Below, piece by piece: positions 1 to 8,479 of a stretch of 64,000 nucleotides of DNA. The notes beneath the pieces were generated by a model. It did not search any database, was not told the DNA's origin, and saw nothing but the letters and a program-made list of their open reading frames with translations. The position numbers and the translations under genes were made by a program. The number at the start of each line of letters is the position of its first letter. Within the stretch, counting starts at the first letter, position 1. Source of the stretch: Pseudomonadota bacterium (lineage in GTDB: Bacteria; Pseudomonadota; Alphaproteobacteria; Sphingomonadales; Sphingomonadaceae); the NCBI GenBank assembly GCA_039818985.1, contig JBCBSU010000001.1:2196367-2260366 (forward strand), read 5' to 3'.

Positions 1-1531
1 TGTGAAAGGCGATGCCGTTGCCGGGGTCCTCATCCTGGCGATCAACATCATCGGCGGTATCATTCTCGGCATTGCCAGCCATGGCCTCGACATCACCGAT
101 GCCGCCTCGACCTATACCATGCTGGCCATTGGCGATGCGCTGGTGGCGCAGGTCCCTGCCCTGCTGCTTTCGATTGCCGCCGCGGCCATCGTCACCCGCG
201 TATCATCGCCGATGAACCTGCAGGGTCAGATTACCTCGCAATTCAGCCTGTCACGGGCATGGTTGCCGGTGGCGGCGATCCTGTCGGTGCTGGGCATATT
301 GCCCGGTATGCCCTCGCCGATCATATTGCCGGCGGCGGCACTGGCCGGGTTCTTCGCCTGGTATTGCGCAAGGCCGCGACAGGATGATGACGCATCCGCT
401 GAACCTGTCGCCCCGCCCAACCCCAATATCATCCACTGGGAAGATGTCTCCAATGACGCGATGCTGGGCATCGAGGTCGGCTATGCGCTGACCCCGTTGG
501 TAGACGAACGCAAGGAAGCGCCGCTGATCAAGCGCGTCACCGGCATCCGCAAGCAGATTTCGCGCGAGCTTGGGTTCGTCATCCCGCTGGTGCGGATCAA
601 GGATGACATGAATCTCGAGCCCAATGGCTATCGCATCACCATGGGCGGTGCGGTCATTGCCGAAGACGAGATCTGGCCGGAGGACATGCTGGCGCTCGAC
701 AGCGGCGAGACCGACGGCACCATGGAAGGCCGTGTCTGCAAGGATCCGACCTTCGGCATGGACGCGGTGTGGATCAGTCCCGACAAGCGTGCCGATGCCA
801 TCGTTCGCGGCTATACGGTGGTCGATGCCTCGACCGTCATGGCGACACATCTCAACCACATGATCCGCCAGCATGCGGCCCAGCTATTCGGTATGGACGA
901 AGCGAAAAAGTTGCTCGACACGCTACAGGAAAGCGCACCCGAGCTGGTCGACGGCCTGACGCCACAGCCGCTGTCGCTGTTCATCATCTCGGCCGTGTGC
1001 TGCGAATTGCTGCGCGAAGGCGTGCCGCTGCGCGATTTCCGCCGTATCTGCTCGGCGATGGTCGAGGCCGCATCCGATGGTACCACCGATGTCGCCACCA
1101 TTACCGAGAGGGTGCGCGCGCGCATCGGTTCGATCATCATCCAGTCGCTGGTACCGGTCAGCATGCCACTGCCGGTGGTTACCCTCGACGCCGAGCTGGA
1201 GACATTACTGGCGCAGTCACTCAAGGTCAGCGGCGACGCCGCCTATCCGATCGAGCCTGGCCTCGCCCAACGCATTCTCTCGGCGCTCGAAGAGGCCAGC
1301 CGGCCCTTGATGCTGGAACAGCGCAACCATGCGCTGGTCACCTCGCCTGCCGCGCGCAAGCCGCTGGCCAATCTGCTGCGACCGCGTTTCCCCGACACCC
1401 CGGTGCTGTCCTTCCGCGAGCTGCCTGATGAGAAGCCGGTGGAGGTCATCGCTACCATCGGCAGCAGCCAGCAGGGCAGCCTGCCCAACCCCGGTCCCAA
1501 GGCCGAAAGCCACGAATTCAGGCAGCTTTGA
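1..1531 (+). CDS. flhA: Flagellar export gate protein FlhA, set 1 (5' end cut off by window)
   Basis: This is the C-terminal part of FlhA, the largest membrane protein of the flagellar type III export gate. The reading frame enters from the left edge; the GTG at 2 is an internal valine of the conserved FVKGDAVAG segment, so the true start is upstream. About 510 residues are visible: the last transmembrane helices (around residues 5-30, 45-65 and 85-120 of the fragment), then the long cytoplasmic domain that forms the nonameric ring binding chaperone-substrate complexes. The stop is at 1529-1531, 13 bases before fliA, so the two are probably co-transcribed. A second, complete flhA lies at 44711-46762. 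Family assignment is certain; only the truncation limits it. Confidence 0.95.
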   Translation, partial: VKGDAVAGVLILAINIIGGIILGIASHGLDITDAASTYTMLAIGDALVAQVPALLLSIAAAAIVTRVSSPMNLQGQITSQFSLSRAWLPVAAILSVLGILPGMPSPIILPAAALAGFFAWYCARPRQDDDASAEPVAPPNPNIIHWEDVSNDAMLGIEVGYALTPLVDERKEAPLIKRVTGIRKQISRELGFVIPLVRIKDDMNLEPNGYRITMGGAVIAEDEIWPEDMLALDSGETDGTMEGRVCKDPTFGMDAVWISPDKRADAIVRGYTVVDASTVMATHLNHMIRQHAAQLFGMDEAKKLLDTLQESAPELVDGLTPQPLSLFIISAVCCELLREGVPLRDFRRICSAMVEAASDGTTDVATITERVRARIGSIIIQSLVPVSMPLPVVTLDAELETLLAQSLKVSGDAAYPIEPGLAQRILSALEEASRPLMLEQRNHALVTSPAARKPLANLLRPRFPDTPVLSFRELPDEKPVEVIATIGSSQQGSLPNPGPKAESHEFRQL

Positions 1532-1544
1532 ACGGAGCCCGTAA

Positions 1545-2270
1545 ATGTATGAATCCCCACAGTCATCGCTGTATGGTCGCAAGCCGAAGCAAGTCTCTCC
1601 GGGTGAACTGGTTGAGCAGAATCTGCCGCTGGTACGGAAGATTGCCTGGCATGTGCACAGCATGGCACCCGGGGCCATCGATATCGAGGATCTGATCCAG
1701 ATCGGCATGGTGGCGCTGGTCGAAGCAGCCAACCGCTATGAGGATATGGGGCATAATTTTTCGACCTATGCCGGCACCCGTATTCGCGGCGCATTGATCG
1801 ATCATTTGCGCGCCTCGAGCAATTTGTGCCGGTCGGCACTGAATATGCGCAAGGCAATGCGTGCCACCGAGGAGAAACTGTCCCAGGAGCTGGGCCGTGC
1901 GCCGACCGAGGCGGAAATGGCCGAAGCCATGGGCCTGGACAGCGCCACCTATCGCGACCGTGCCGACAAGGCGCAGCAGATGCAGATCGAGTCGATGGAC
2001 GAAGTCTATTCCGAGCACAGCATGTGGTTCGCCGATGAGGAGGAAAGCATCGATGTCCGCATCGAAAAAGACCAGTTGCGTGCCTTGCTATCGGCGCATA
2101 TCGGTCAGCTCAAGGAACGCGAGCAGATGATCCTGCAACTGCACTATATCGAAGAGCTGAATCTCGATGAAATCGGCAAGATTCTCGACATCACGGCGGC
2201 GCGGGTGTGCCAGATCAAAAAGGCCGCACTCGATACGCTGCGCAAACGGCTGGCCGCGCATGCGCGCTGA
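1545..2270 (+). CDS. fliA: RNA polymerase sigma-28 factor FliA, set 1
   Basis: This 241-residue sigma-70-family factor of the FliA/WhiG group normally drives late flagellar genes such as flagellin. Region 2 (about residues 25-95) contains the DLIQIGMVAL and FSTYAGTRIRGA segments. Region 3 follows, and region 4 at the C-terminus (about 185-235) has a helix-turn-helix with LDEIGKILDITAARVCQIKKAA. GGAG at 1533-1536 lies upstream of the ATG. It directly follows flhA, as in many flagellar operons. I did not find a convincing TAAA-N15-GCCGATAA promoter before the nearby flagellin gene, so its targets are not shown by this window. A second, more divergent FliA-like factor lies at 48949-49704. Confidence 0.93.
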   Translation: MYESPQSSLYGRKPKQVSPGELVEQNLPLVRKIAWHVHSMAPGAIDIEDLIQIGMVALVEAANRYEDMGHNFSTYAGTRIRGALIDHLRASSNLCRSALNMRKAMRATEEKLSQELGRAPTEAEMAEAMGLDSATYRDRADKAQQMQIESMDEVYSEHSMWFADEEESIDVRIEKDQLRALLSAHIGQLKEREQMILQLHYIEELNLDEIGKILDITAARVCQIKKAALDTLRKRLAAHAR

Positions 2271-2282
2271 CAGCCTGATCTT

Positions 2283-2636
2283 TCAGTAATTATCGATAAT
2301 GATCATGACACAGCGCTTTGCCCCAGGCTGGGGCTGACCGGCTTTGCCACGACCGGGGCATGGACGTTCCAGCCTGTGTCGCCACACATGGCGTTGCTCG
2401 ATTATCGCCGAACCGCTCACCTCACCGATCTTGCCTGTGCGCATTCCCTTGGTAATCCGCACCTGGCTGACCGCCCTGGCGCCGGAAGCTTTGTCTTCCG
2501 ATCGCGCGGCATCGGTTATCGCCAGTGGCCCGAAAATCAGCAGTGCGATCACAGCCATTCGCCACAGCCAGGACGGCAAGGCAGATCCGCTTTCCGGCGA
2601 ACCATCTGGCAAAGCGCCTGTGGGCAGTTGTGTCAT
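2283..2636 (-). CDS. Small hypothetical, possibly secreted protein
   Basis: This 117-residue ORF starts with a short polar stretch, then one hydrophobic segment (about residues 22-42, ending near ITDAARSE) that reads as a signal peptide or membrane anchor. The rest is basic and rich in Arg, Gly and Pro, with two cysteines and a hydrophobic end (VMIIIDNY). Secreted small proteins of this layout are common in sphingomonads, but I do not recognise a family. No strong ribosome-binding site precedes the ATG, and an upstream in-frame start (2762) is possible. The gene is convergent with fliA and lies beyond flagellin on the same strand. Treat it as a candidate only. Confidence 0.4.
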   Translation of the reverse strand: MTQLPTGALPDGSPESGSALPSWLWRMAVIALLIFGPLAITDAARSEDKASGARAVSQVRITKGMRTGKIGEVSGSAIIEQRHVWRHRLERPCPGRGKAGQPQPGAKRCVMIIIDNY

Positions 2637-2759
2637 GGGCGGGATAGTCCAGACAAAATGGGCCGGATCGGAATGCCTATGGGGAAACACATTCCGACCC
2701 GGCCACATTGGTTGGGGAGGACAGACCATACAGACCAGAGAAAAGGCCTGTCCCAGCAT

Positions 2760-2806
2760 CATGACCGGATCACAGGATGTCTCCTGCGGGGAACGACCCG
2801 GTCATG
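2760..2806 (-). terminator. Nested stem-loop downstream of flagellin
   Basis: A perfect 9-base inverted repeat (CATGACCGG at 2760-2768 and CCGGTCATG at 2798-2806) encloses 29 bases that themselves contain a CAGGA/TCCTG hairpin. It lies about 15 bases past the flagellin stop. There is no clear T-run, so it may stabilise the mRNA 3' end or act as an unconventional terminator. Confidence 0.4.
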
Positions 2807-2821
2807 AAATAAGGTTCACCG

Positions 2822-3637
2822 TTACCGGATCAGGCTGAGAACGCCCTGCTGGCTCTGGTTTGCCTGGGCCAGCATTGCAGTCGAGGCCTGGTTCAGGATC
2901 TGGTATTTCGCCAGCTGGGTTGATTCAGCCGAGAAATCCGCATCCTGAATGCGCGAGCGCGATTCCGTCAGATTGGTGACGCGGTCGGTGATGTTGCTCA
3001 CCGTGGTCTCCAGACGGTTTTGCGACGCACCAAGGTTGGCCTGGGCCGTGGTCACGGTGTTCAGAGCGGTATCGAGCGCAGTCAGAGCGGTGTTGGCACC
3101 ACCGGCTGTGCTGATATCGACAGTAGCAACACCAAGCGTAGCGGCACGCATATCACCCAGGGAAACGGCCACGGTCTCACTGGCACCCGATCCTGTCTGA
3201 ATGGTGACGCTGGCATTGGAGCCATCGAGCAGGCCAACACCGTTAAAGTCGGTGCGCGAGGCAACATCGCCAATCTGCCCGATCAGCGCGGTAACTTCGG
3301 CCTGGAGGTTGGTACGGTCACCGCCAGACAGCGTACCGTTGGCGGACTGGACAGCCAGTTCGCGCATACGCTGCAGCATGTTGGTGACTTCATTCATACC
3401 GCCTTCTGCGGTCTGGGCCAGCGAGATGCCGTCATTGGCATTGCGCATCGCCATGTTGAGGCCACGGATTTCCGAGGTCATCCGGGTGGCAACAGCATTG
3501 CCCGCCGCATCGTCGGCAGCGCTGTTGATGCGCTGACCGGTCGAAAGACGTTCGATCGCCTGCTGCAGACCCATATCGGCGCGCGAGGACGCGTTGGCCG
3601 CCCGCATCGCAGAGACATTTGTCCCGATAACAGTCAT
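2822..3637 (-). CDS. fliC: Flagellin
   Basis: This is the filament subunit, 271 residues. The N-terminal D0/D1 helices (residues 1-140) begin [11 protein letters not shown] and include [18 protein letters not shown] short variable centre (about 140-190) rich in Ser, Thr and Gly follows, then the C-terminal D1/D0 helices (about 190-271) with [12 protein letters not shown] and the ending QGVLSLIR. This is the short, minimal type of flagellin common in alphaproteobacteria. AAGGAA lies 8 bases before the ATG. It is the only flagellin gene in the window and lies on the opposite strand from the rest of set 1. The upstream region shares FleQ-box-like palindromes with the divergent activator gene. 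Confidence 0.96.
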   Translation of the reverse strand: MTVIGTNVSAMRAANASSRADMGLQQAIERLSTGQRINSAADDAAGNAVATRMTSEIRGLNMAMRNANDGISLAQTAEGGMNEVTNMLQRMRELAVQSANGTLSGGDRTNLQAEVTALIGQIGDVASRTDFNGVGLLDGSNASVTIQTGSGASETVAVSLGDMRAATLGVATVDISTAGGANTALTALDTALNTVTTAQANLGASQNRLETTVSNITDRVTNLTESRSRIQDADFSAESTQLAKYQILNQASTAMLAQANQSQQGVLSLIR

Positions 3638-3776
3638 GGTTCATTCCTTTCAGTTGCGGCAGCCAGAGGAAATGCTCGGGCGACCATGAAAGCTGTAACG
3701 GTGATCGCAAAACAGGATTAAGCGAAGAAATCACTCCCGCCGAAACGACGGAAAAATGACGTTCCGGGCGATAAGC

Positions 3777-3824
3777 GTCAAAAAACTGACGAAAACGTCA
3801 ATAAACCGGCGTCAATTTATTGTC
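3777..3824. promoter_or_regulatory. Cluster of FleQ-box-like palindromes
   Basis: GTCA-AAAAAC-TGAC occupies 3777-3790. The inverse arrangement TGAC-GAAAAC-GTCA follows at 3787-3800, and GTCA-ATTTAT-TGTC lies at 3811-3824. The Pseudomonas FleQ consensus is GTCAATAAATTGAC, the same GTCA-N6-TGAC geometry with an AT-rich centre. The cluster lies about 100-145 bases upstream of the sigma-54 promoter at 3921, a normal enhancer distance, and 140-185 bases upstream of flagellin. Binding by the FleQ-like protein encoded at 19731-20879 is inference. Confidence 0.5.
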
Positions 3825-3920
3825 GTTTCGGTAGGGGAATGAAGACCCCTTATCCATCACACCAATCGGAATTGATGTCAAGCCATTCATAAATATAGAT
3901 AATCCTCGAATCTGTTAAAA

Positions 3921-3937
3921 TGGCACATGACTTGCTT
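3921..3937 (+). promoter_or_regulatory. Sigma-54 promoter for the FlbD-like gene and fliE operon
   Basis: TGGCACA-TGAC-TTGCT matches the -24/-12 sigma-54 consensus, with 12 bases between the two invariant dinucleotide positions (GG 3922-3923, GC 3934-3935). The predicted transcription start is near 3947, giving an 80-base leader before the ATG at 4028. Confidence 0.75.
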
Positions 3938-4027
3938 AACCATTTCCGTCGACCAAGAGGAGCACGACGCCGGACGCTGCGGGAACAGCGAAAGGTATTT
4001 GTCGGAAACATGTGACGGGGAAATAAT

Positions 4028-5317
4028 ATGAAAAAGCAATGTGTGGTGAGTGAAGCTGTTCGCGAAATGCTGCCGACTTTGACCGATTGGCTGCGCGGAG
4101 CCTGGCTCGAACCGATCAGTGCCGAAAATTGCGCCGAAAACAGCAGGGGACCACGCAAGGATTGGCCGGTACACATATTGACAGCCGCAGAAATCGGCGA
4201 AGCCACCCATCGCGACATCATTGTCGAGCTGTGCGATGGTGAGGCCGAACTGATCCAGCCTGCCAAGGGCATGCCGATGCGCATCCGTTTCGGCATGAAC
4301 GACATGGCCTTTGCCCATGCGCTGATCGCAGAAGCCATTCGGCAGGAAGGACCGGCCGTTGGTGAGCCATCAAGCGCGGAAACCATGATGTTCGCCGATC
4401 GTGTTGCCATGACCGATGCCAGCACCCTGATCCAGGGCGAAACCGGCACCGGCAAGGAAGGCATGGCACGCTTCATCCACGACAACAGCCCGCGCGCTGA
4501 CAAGCCCTTTGTCGCCGTCAACTGCGCTGCGCTGCCCGAAACGATGGTCGAAGCAATTTTGTTCGGCCACAAGCGCGGCGCCTTTACCGGCGCGAGCACC
4601 GAGGCCGAAGGCCTGTTCCGCGCTGCCGATGGCGGCAGCCTGTTCCTCGACGAGATTACCGAACTGCCATTGCCGCTTCAGGCCAAGCTGCTGCGCGCGC
4701 TGCAGGAAGGCGAAGTGCTGCCGGTGGGCGAAACCAGGCCTGTCAGCATCGATGTCCGCATCATCGCCGCCGCCAATCGCGATTTCGAGGCTGAGGTCAC
4801 CGAAGGCCGTTTCCGCGAAGATCTGTACTGGCGTCTGAATGTGGTGCCGATTGCGCTCAAACCGTTGCGTGAGCGCCGTCAGGATATCCGCGCCATCGCC
4901 GCAGCCATGCTGCTCAAAATGCAGGCCAAGAGCGACAGCTTTGCCTGGCCCACCCCCAATGCGTTGCGCGCGCTCGCCGAGCATGATTTCCCCGGAAATG
5001 CCCGTGAGCTCAACAACATGCTGCAACGGGCACTGATCCTGCGTACCGGCAAGCGGCTGCGCAGCGCCGATCTGCAGCTGGAAAGCGCAAAACCGGCGAC
5101 CGCTCCGCGCCATGACCCTGTGCCCAGCACCGGCCGGCGTATTGTTCAGGGCCGTGATCTTCAGAGCCTGTCGCGCGAAGCCGAATTCGCCGCCATCCGC
5201 TCTGCGCTGGATGAAAATGACGGCAACCGCCGCGCTACGGCCCGGATGCTCGGCATTTCCGAGCGTACATTGCGCTATCGCCTCGCGGATATGCGCGAAT
5301 TGGCCGAAGCCGCGTGA
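4028..5317 (+). CDS. flbD: Sigma-54-dependent flagellar activator, FlbD-like
   Basis: This 429-residue bacterial enhancer-binding protein should activate sigma-54 promoters of hook-basal-body and flagellin genes, as FlbD does in Caulobacter. The AAA+ domain spans about residues 118-350, with Walker A GETGTGKE (137-144), the sigma-54 contact loop GAFTGA (184-189) and Walker B GSLFLDE (203-209). A Fis-type helix-turn-helix ends the protein (about 390-425, RRATARMLGISERTLRYRL). The first 115 residues show no clear phospho-acceptor pattern of a receiver domain. GGGGAAAT precedes the ATG. It has its own sigma-54 promoter and lies 11 bases before fliE. The family is sure; FlbD orthology rests on context. 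Confidence 0.88.
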   Translation: MKKQCVVSEAVREMLPTLTDWLRGAWLEPISAENCAENSRGPRKDWPVHILTAAEIGEATHRDIIVELCDGEAELIQPAKGMPMRIRFGMNDMAFAHALIAEAIRQEGPAVGEPSSAETMMFADRVAMTDASTLIQGETGTGKEGMARFIHDNSPRADKPFVAVNCAALPETMVEAILFGHKRGAFTGASTEAEGLFRAADGGSLFLDEITELPLPLQAKLLRALQEGEVLPVGETRPVSIDVRIIAAANRDFEAEVTEGRFREDLYWRLNVVPIALKPLRERRQDIRAIAAAMLLKMQAKSDSFAWPTPNALRALAEHDFPGNARELNNMLQRALILRTGKRLRSADLQLESAKPATAPRHDPVPSTGRRIVQGRDLQSLSREAEFAAIRSALDENDGNRRATARMLGISERTLRYRLADMRELAEAA

Positions 5318-5328
5318 GGAGTTGAGCC

Positions 5329-5670
5329 ATGAACAGCGTCAACAGCCTGATGAGCGCCCGCAATGCGATTATCCAGCAGAACAAGGCAATCCAGAATGTC
5401 ACCAATGACACGGACAAGGTCGCAGAGACCAAGAGCGGGACGGAAAAAGGCCCGGACTTTGTCGGCGCGATGCAGGAAGCGGTGCAGAGCGTCAATGCGC
5501 TGCAACAGGAATCCGCCGCCGCAGCGACCGCCTATGAAATGGGCGAGACCACGGACATCGCTGCAGTAATGCTGGCCAAACAGAAAGCGTCGGTCGGCTT
5601 CGAGGCGACAATGCAGGTCCGCAACAAGCTGCTCTCCGCCTATCAAGACATTATGAACATGCCGGTGTAA
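5329..5670 (+). CDS. fliE: Flagellar hook-basal body protein FliE, set 1
   Basis: FliE (113 residues) joins the MS ring to the proximal rod. The C-terminal half carries the conserved pattern SVGFEATMQVRNKLLSAYQ and the ending IMNMPV typical of the family. GAGGAG lies just before the ATG. It is the first structural gene after the FlbD-like activator and is followed 6 bases later by fliF. The set 2 counterpart is at 59037-59357. Confidence 0.93.
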   Translation: MNSVNSLMSARNAIIQQNKAIQNVTNDTDKVAETKSGTEKGPDFVGAMQEAVQSVNALQQESAAAATAYEMGETTDIAAVMLAKQKASVGFEATMQVRNKLLSAYQDIMNMPV

Positions 5671-5676
5671 TCTATC

Positions 5677-7434
5677 ATGGCCAACCAGATCATTCCCGCC
5701 GGCGGTGAAGCCGGAGACACATCCGCCCTTGCAGTGACATCGCCGCAGGCCGGTACGCCGCTGCGCGGCAGCCCAGGCCTGGGGTCCGGTTCATTTCTCG
5801 ACCGGATCAACGCCTTGAGAGCGCAGCCCGCCATCGCCCGCTCATTGCCGCTTATCGGTATTATCGGCGTGCTCGGTCTTGCCGCATTTGCCTGGCTGGC
5901 GCTGCGCGAACCGCCGCAGCGCGACCTGTTCCGCGGACTGCCCGAAAATGACAAGGCCGCGGTCGCAGCAGCGCTGGAATCGTCGAACATCATGTACCAG
6001 ATTGATGACTCCACCGGCGCTTTGACCGTATCCGAGGATGATTATCATACCGCCAAGATGCGGCTCGCCGCTCAGGGACTGCCGCGCAGCGCGCCCGATG
6101 GCGACAGTATCGTCTCGAGCATGCCAATGGGTGCCAGCCGTGCCGTTGAAGGCGAGAAGCTGCGTACTGCGCGCGAACTCGATCTGGCGCGGAGCATCGA
6201 GGCGATTGACTCAGTTCTATCGGCGCGGGTCCATCTCGCGGTCGAACCGCCCAGCATCTTTATCCGCGACCGCCGCACGCCGGCTGCCTCTGTGGTGCTG
6301 CAGCTTGTCCCCGGCAGCAGTCTCGGCCAGCCCCAGGTCAAGGCCATCACCCATCTGGTTGCCAGTTCTGTCGCCGGACTGACTGCAGAAAATGTCTCGC
6401 TGGTCGACCAGAATGGCAGGCTCCTCTCTTCCGACGGCGAGGACAGTGCCTTTTCGGAGACCGAGCACCAGCTCAAAGTGCGCGAACGGATCGAGGAACG
6501 CTATCGCCGTTCGCTTGCTGCGTTGCTGACCCCGATGGTGGGTGCCGACAATTTTGTCGCCGAGGTTTCGGCAGAAGTCGATTTCACCCAGCGCCAGGCC
6601 ACCAGCGAAACTTTCCCCGCCGATGAAGCCCGTGTCCGCAGCGAACAGCGCAGCCTGACCACCGATGAAGGCGCCGTCACCCCGGTCGGCATCCCCGGTG
6701 CCATTGCCGAAGAACCGCCGGCCGATGGAGAACTGGGCGAAACCATCGATCCGCCTGCGGAAGAAGGCGCTGCCGCCGTGGGCAGTAATCGGCGCGAAGA
6801 ACAGGTGACCCGCAGCTTCGAACTTGGTCGCCAGGTATCGGTGACACGCGATGCGGTCGGTCAGGTGACCCGCCTGTCGGTTGCGGTCGCCGTACGCGGT
6901 CCGGACGGTAAGACGCTGGCACAGGAAGACCTTGCCGAGATCGAGAACCTGGTCAAAGGCGCTATCGGTTTTGATCAGGCGCGGGGCGACCAGGTTGCGG
7001 TATCGACACGTGACTTCATGGACATCGCCGAGATCGAGACGCCCTGGTATGAAGCCGGATGGGTATCGATATTGGCGCGCAATCTCTCCGCGCTGCTGGT
7101 TGCACTGGTTCTGATCTTCGGCATTGGCCGTCCGCTGCTGCGCAAGGCCGGCATTTTTGGCGGCAAGGACAAGGCCAAGGGTGAGGAGGGCGCGTCGCCC
7201 GACGTCGCAGCAACTGCACCCGCGCCGATGCTCGGCGCTGCGCCTGCGGCACAGCTGGCAAGCCAGCCACAGGCCGAACCGGTGACCATCGATATGATTA
7301 CCGCAGCGCAAAGCTATCAGGAACGCGCACTGCTGATCCAGAATTTCGTCAAGCAGAACCCGGAACATGCCGCTCTGGTGGTCCGCGACCTGCTGCGTAG
7401 CGACACAGCAGCAAAGGATGCAGCCAATGTCTGA
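5677..7434 (+). CDS. fliF: Flagellar MS-ring protein FliF, set 1
   Basis: FliF (585 residues) forms the membrane ring on which the C-ring and export gate assemble. A membrane helix at about residues 50-70 is followed by the ring-building motifs of the periplasmic region (about 75-445), which include an acidic Pro-rich insertion near 330-370. A second membrane helix lies at about 455-475. The cytoplasmic tail ends with an amphipathic segment (ALLIQNFVKQNPEHAALVV) of the kind that binds the FliG N-terminus. The last 8 bases (ATGTCTGA) contain the fliG start, indicating translational coupling. The set 2 FliF is 143 residues shorter and has almost none of this tail. Confidence 0.95.
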   Translation: MANQIIPAGGEAGDTSALAVTSPQAGTPLRGSPGLGSGSFLDRINALRAQPAIARSLPLIGIIGVLGLAAFAWLALREPPQRDLFRGLPENDKAAVAAALESSNIMYQIDDSTGALTVSEDDYHTAKMRLAAQGLPRSAPDGDSIVSSMPMGASRAVEGEKLRTARELDLARSIEAIDSVLSARVHLAVEPPSIFIRDRRTPAASVVLQLVPGSSLGQPQVKAITHLVASSVAGLTAENVSLVDQNGRLLSSDGEDSAFSETEHQLKVRERIEERYRRSLAALLTPMVGADNFVAEVSAEVDFTQRQATSETFPADEARVRSEQRSLTTDEGAVTPVGIPGAIAEEPPADGELGETIDPPAEEGAAAVGSNRREEQVTRSFELGRQVSVTRDAVGQVTRLSVAVAVRGPDGKTLAQEDLAEIENLVKGAIGFDQARGDQVAVSTRDFMDIAEIETPWYEAGWVSILARNLSALLVALVLIFGIGRPLLRKAGIFGGKDKAKGEEGASPDVAATAPAPMLGAAPAAQLASQPQAEPVTIDMITAAQSYQERALLIQNFVKQNPEHAALVVRDLLRSDTAAKDAANV

Positions 7435-8479
7435 AGCAGCCAGCGCAATCGACAATGAAGCCCAGGAAGAGGCAGCCCTCGAACCGGGCATCAGCGATCC
7501 GCAGGCGGCGGCAATATTGATGCTGCTGTTTTCGGAAGATGCAGCGGCCGATGTGATCGCCGAACTGGAACCGGACGAAGTCCGCCATATCAGCGACATC
7601 ATGTACAGCGTTGCCAATGTCGGCGGCGAGGATATCAACAATGTGCTTGACCTGTTCATCGAACGCGCCCGCCACCGCACCACAGTGGGATATAAGGCGG
7701 ACAGCCATATTGAAGGCGTCCTGAAGCGCGCCTTTGGCGAGCAGCAGGCAGAAACCATGATCAGCCGCATCGCTCCGGTGACGGCTGTCGACACGCTCAA
7801 GCCGCTGAAATGGATGGAGCCCGGCGATATTGCCGCGATGGTCAGGGAAGAGCCACCACAGGTGGCGGCGCTGGTGCTGTCTTTCGTGCGTACCGACAAT
7901 GCCGCAGAGGTTCTGGGCCTGCTGCCCGAGGAAAAGCGTGATGAGATTGTCTATCGCCTAGCAACTCTGGGTGAAGTCAGTCAGGACGCGATCGACATGA
8001 TCGAGGATCTGCTCACCAGCTTCCAGTCGCCCGGCAGCGGCAAACCCACAGCCACCAAGAGCAATGATTCCTCGGATATCGCAGCAATCATGAACGGTCT
8101 CGACAAGAAGGACAGCCAGCGGCTGCTCAAGGCACTGGCAAAGCGCGACCGCATTCTGGCCAGCGCAATCGAGGACGAGATGTTCACCTTTGCCGACCTC
8201 GCCGTGCTCGATATCAAGAGCATCGGTACCGTCGTCCGCTCGGTCGATAACAGCCTGCTGGTCCCGGCACTCAAAGGTGCCGATGATACACTGCGCGAAC
8301 GCATACTCGGCTCTATGTCGACCCGCGCGGCACAGTCGCTCAACGACGAAATGGAAGAATCGGGTCCGCTGGCGATGGACGAGGTCAAGGCGGCGCAAAA
8401 GGCAATCGCCGCTGCGGCCAAGAAGCTGGCCGACAAGGGCGATATTCTGATCGATCGCGGAGGTGGCAATTATGTCTGA
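7427..8479 (+). CDS. fliG: Flagellar motor switch protein FliG
   Basis: FliG (350 residues) is the rotor protein that contacts the stator and links the MS ring to FliM. The N-terminal domain starts after the low-complexity leader, with PQAAAILMLLFSEDAAADVI. The middle domain contains EPPQVAALVLSFV, and the C-terminal torque domain contains FTFADLAVLDIKSIGTVVRSVD with the charged helix around it. I chose the ATG at 7427, overlapping the fliF stop by 8 bases, because AAAGGA lies at 7412-7417; a longer frame opens at 7367 inside fliF. This is the only recognisable fliG in the window. Confidence 0.94.
   Translation: MSEAASAIDNEAQEEAALEPGISDPQAAAILMLLFSEDAAADVIAELEPDEVRHISDIMYSVANVGGEDINNVLDLFIERARHRTTVGYKADSHIEGVLKRAFGEQQAETMISRIAPVTAVDTLKPLKWMEPGDIAAMVREEPPQVAALVLSFVRTDNAAEVLGLLPEEKRDEIVYRLATLGEVSQDAIDMIEDLLTSFQSPGSGKPTATKSNDSSDIAAIMNGLDKKDSQRLLKALAKRDRILASAIEDEMFTFADLAVLDIKSIGTVVRSVDNSLLVPALKGADDTLRERILGSMSTRAAQSLNDEMEESGPLAMDEVKAAQKAIAAAAKKLADKGDILIDRGGGNYV

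Larger units (their letters stand above)
2271..2821. other. Stretch between fliA and flagellin with one weak ORF and hairpins
   Basis: This 550-base stretch separates two convergent genes. It holds one possible small minus-strand gene (2283-2636), a perfect 12-base palindrome ATTATCGATAAT at 2289-2300 just past fliA, and a strong nested hairpin at 2760-2806 beyond the flagellin stop. No RNA gene or promoter was recognised in the rest. Confidence 0.5.
3638..4027. promoter_or_regulatory. Divergent regulatory region, flagellin / FlbD-like activator
   Basis: This 390-base AT-richer gap lies between two divergent genes. It holds a cluster of GTCA-N6-TGAC type palindromes at 3777-3824 and a sigma-54 promoter facing right at 3921-3937. 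No sigma-28 or sigma-54 promoter facing flagellin could be identified. Confidence 0.6.

Noticed and set aside
3638-3760. A sigma-28 or sigma-54 promoter for flagellin on the minus strand
   Set aside because: I searched for TAAA-N15-GCCGATAA and for GG-N10-GC in TGGC/TTGC context and found no acceptable match.
6217-7899. 560-codon minus-strand frame across fliF and fliG
   Set aside because: It is antisense to two well-conserved coupled genes and shows no protein-like features.
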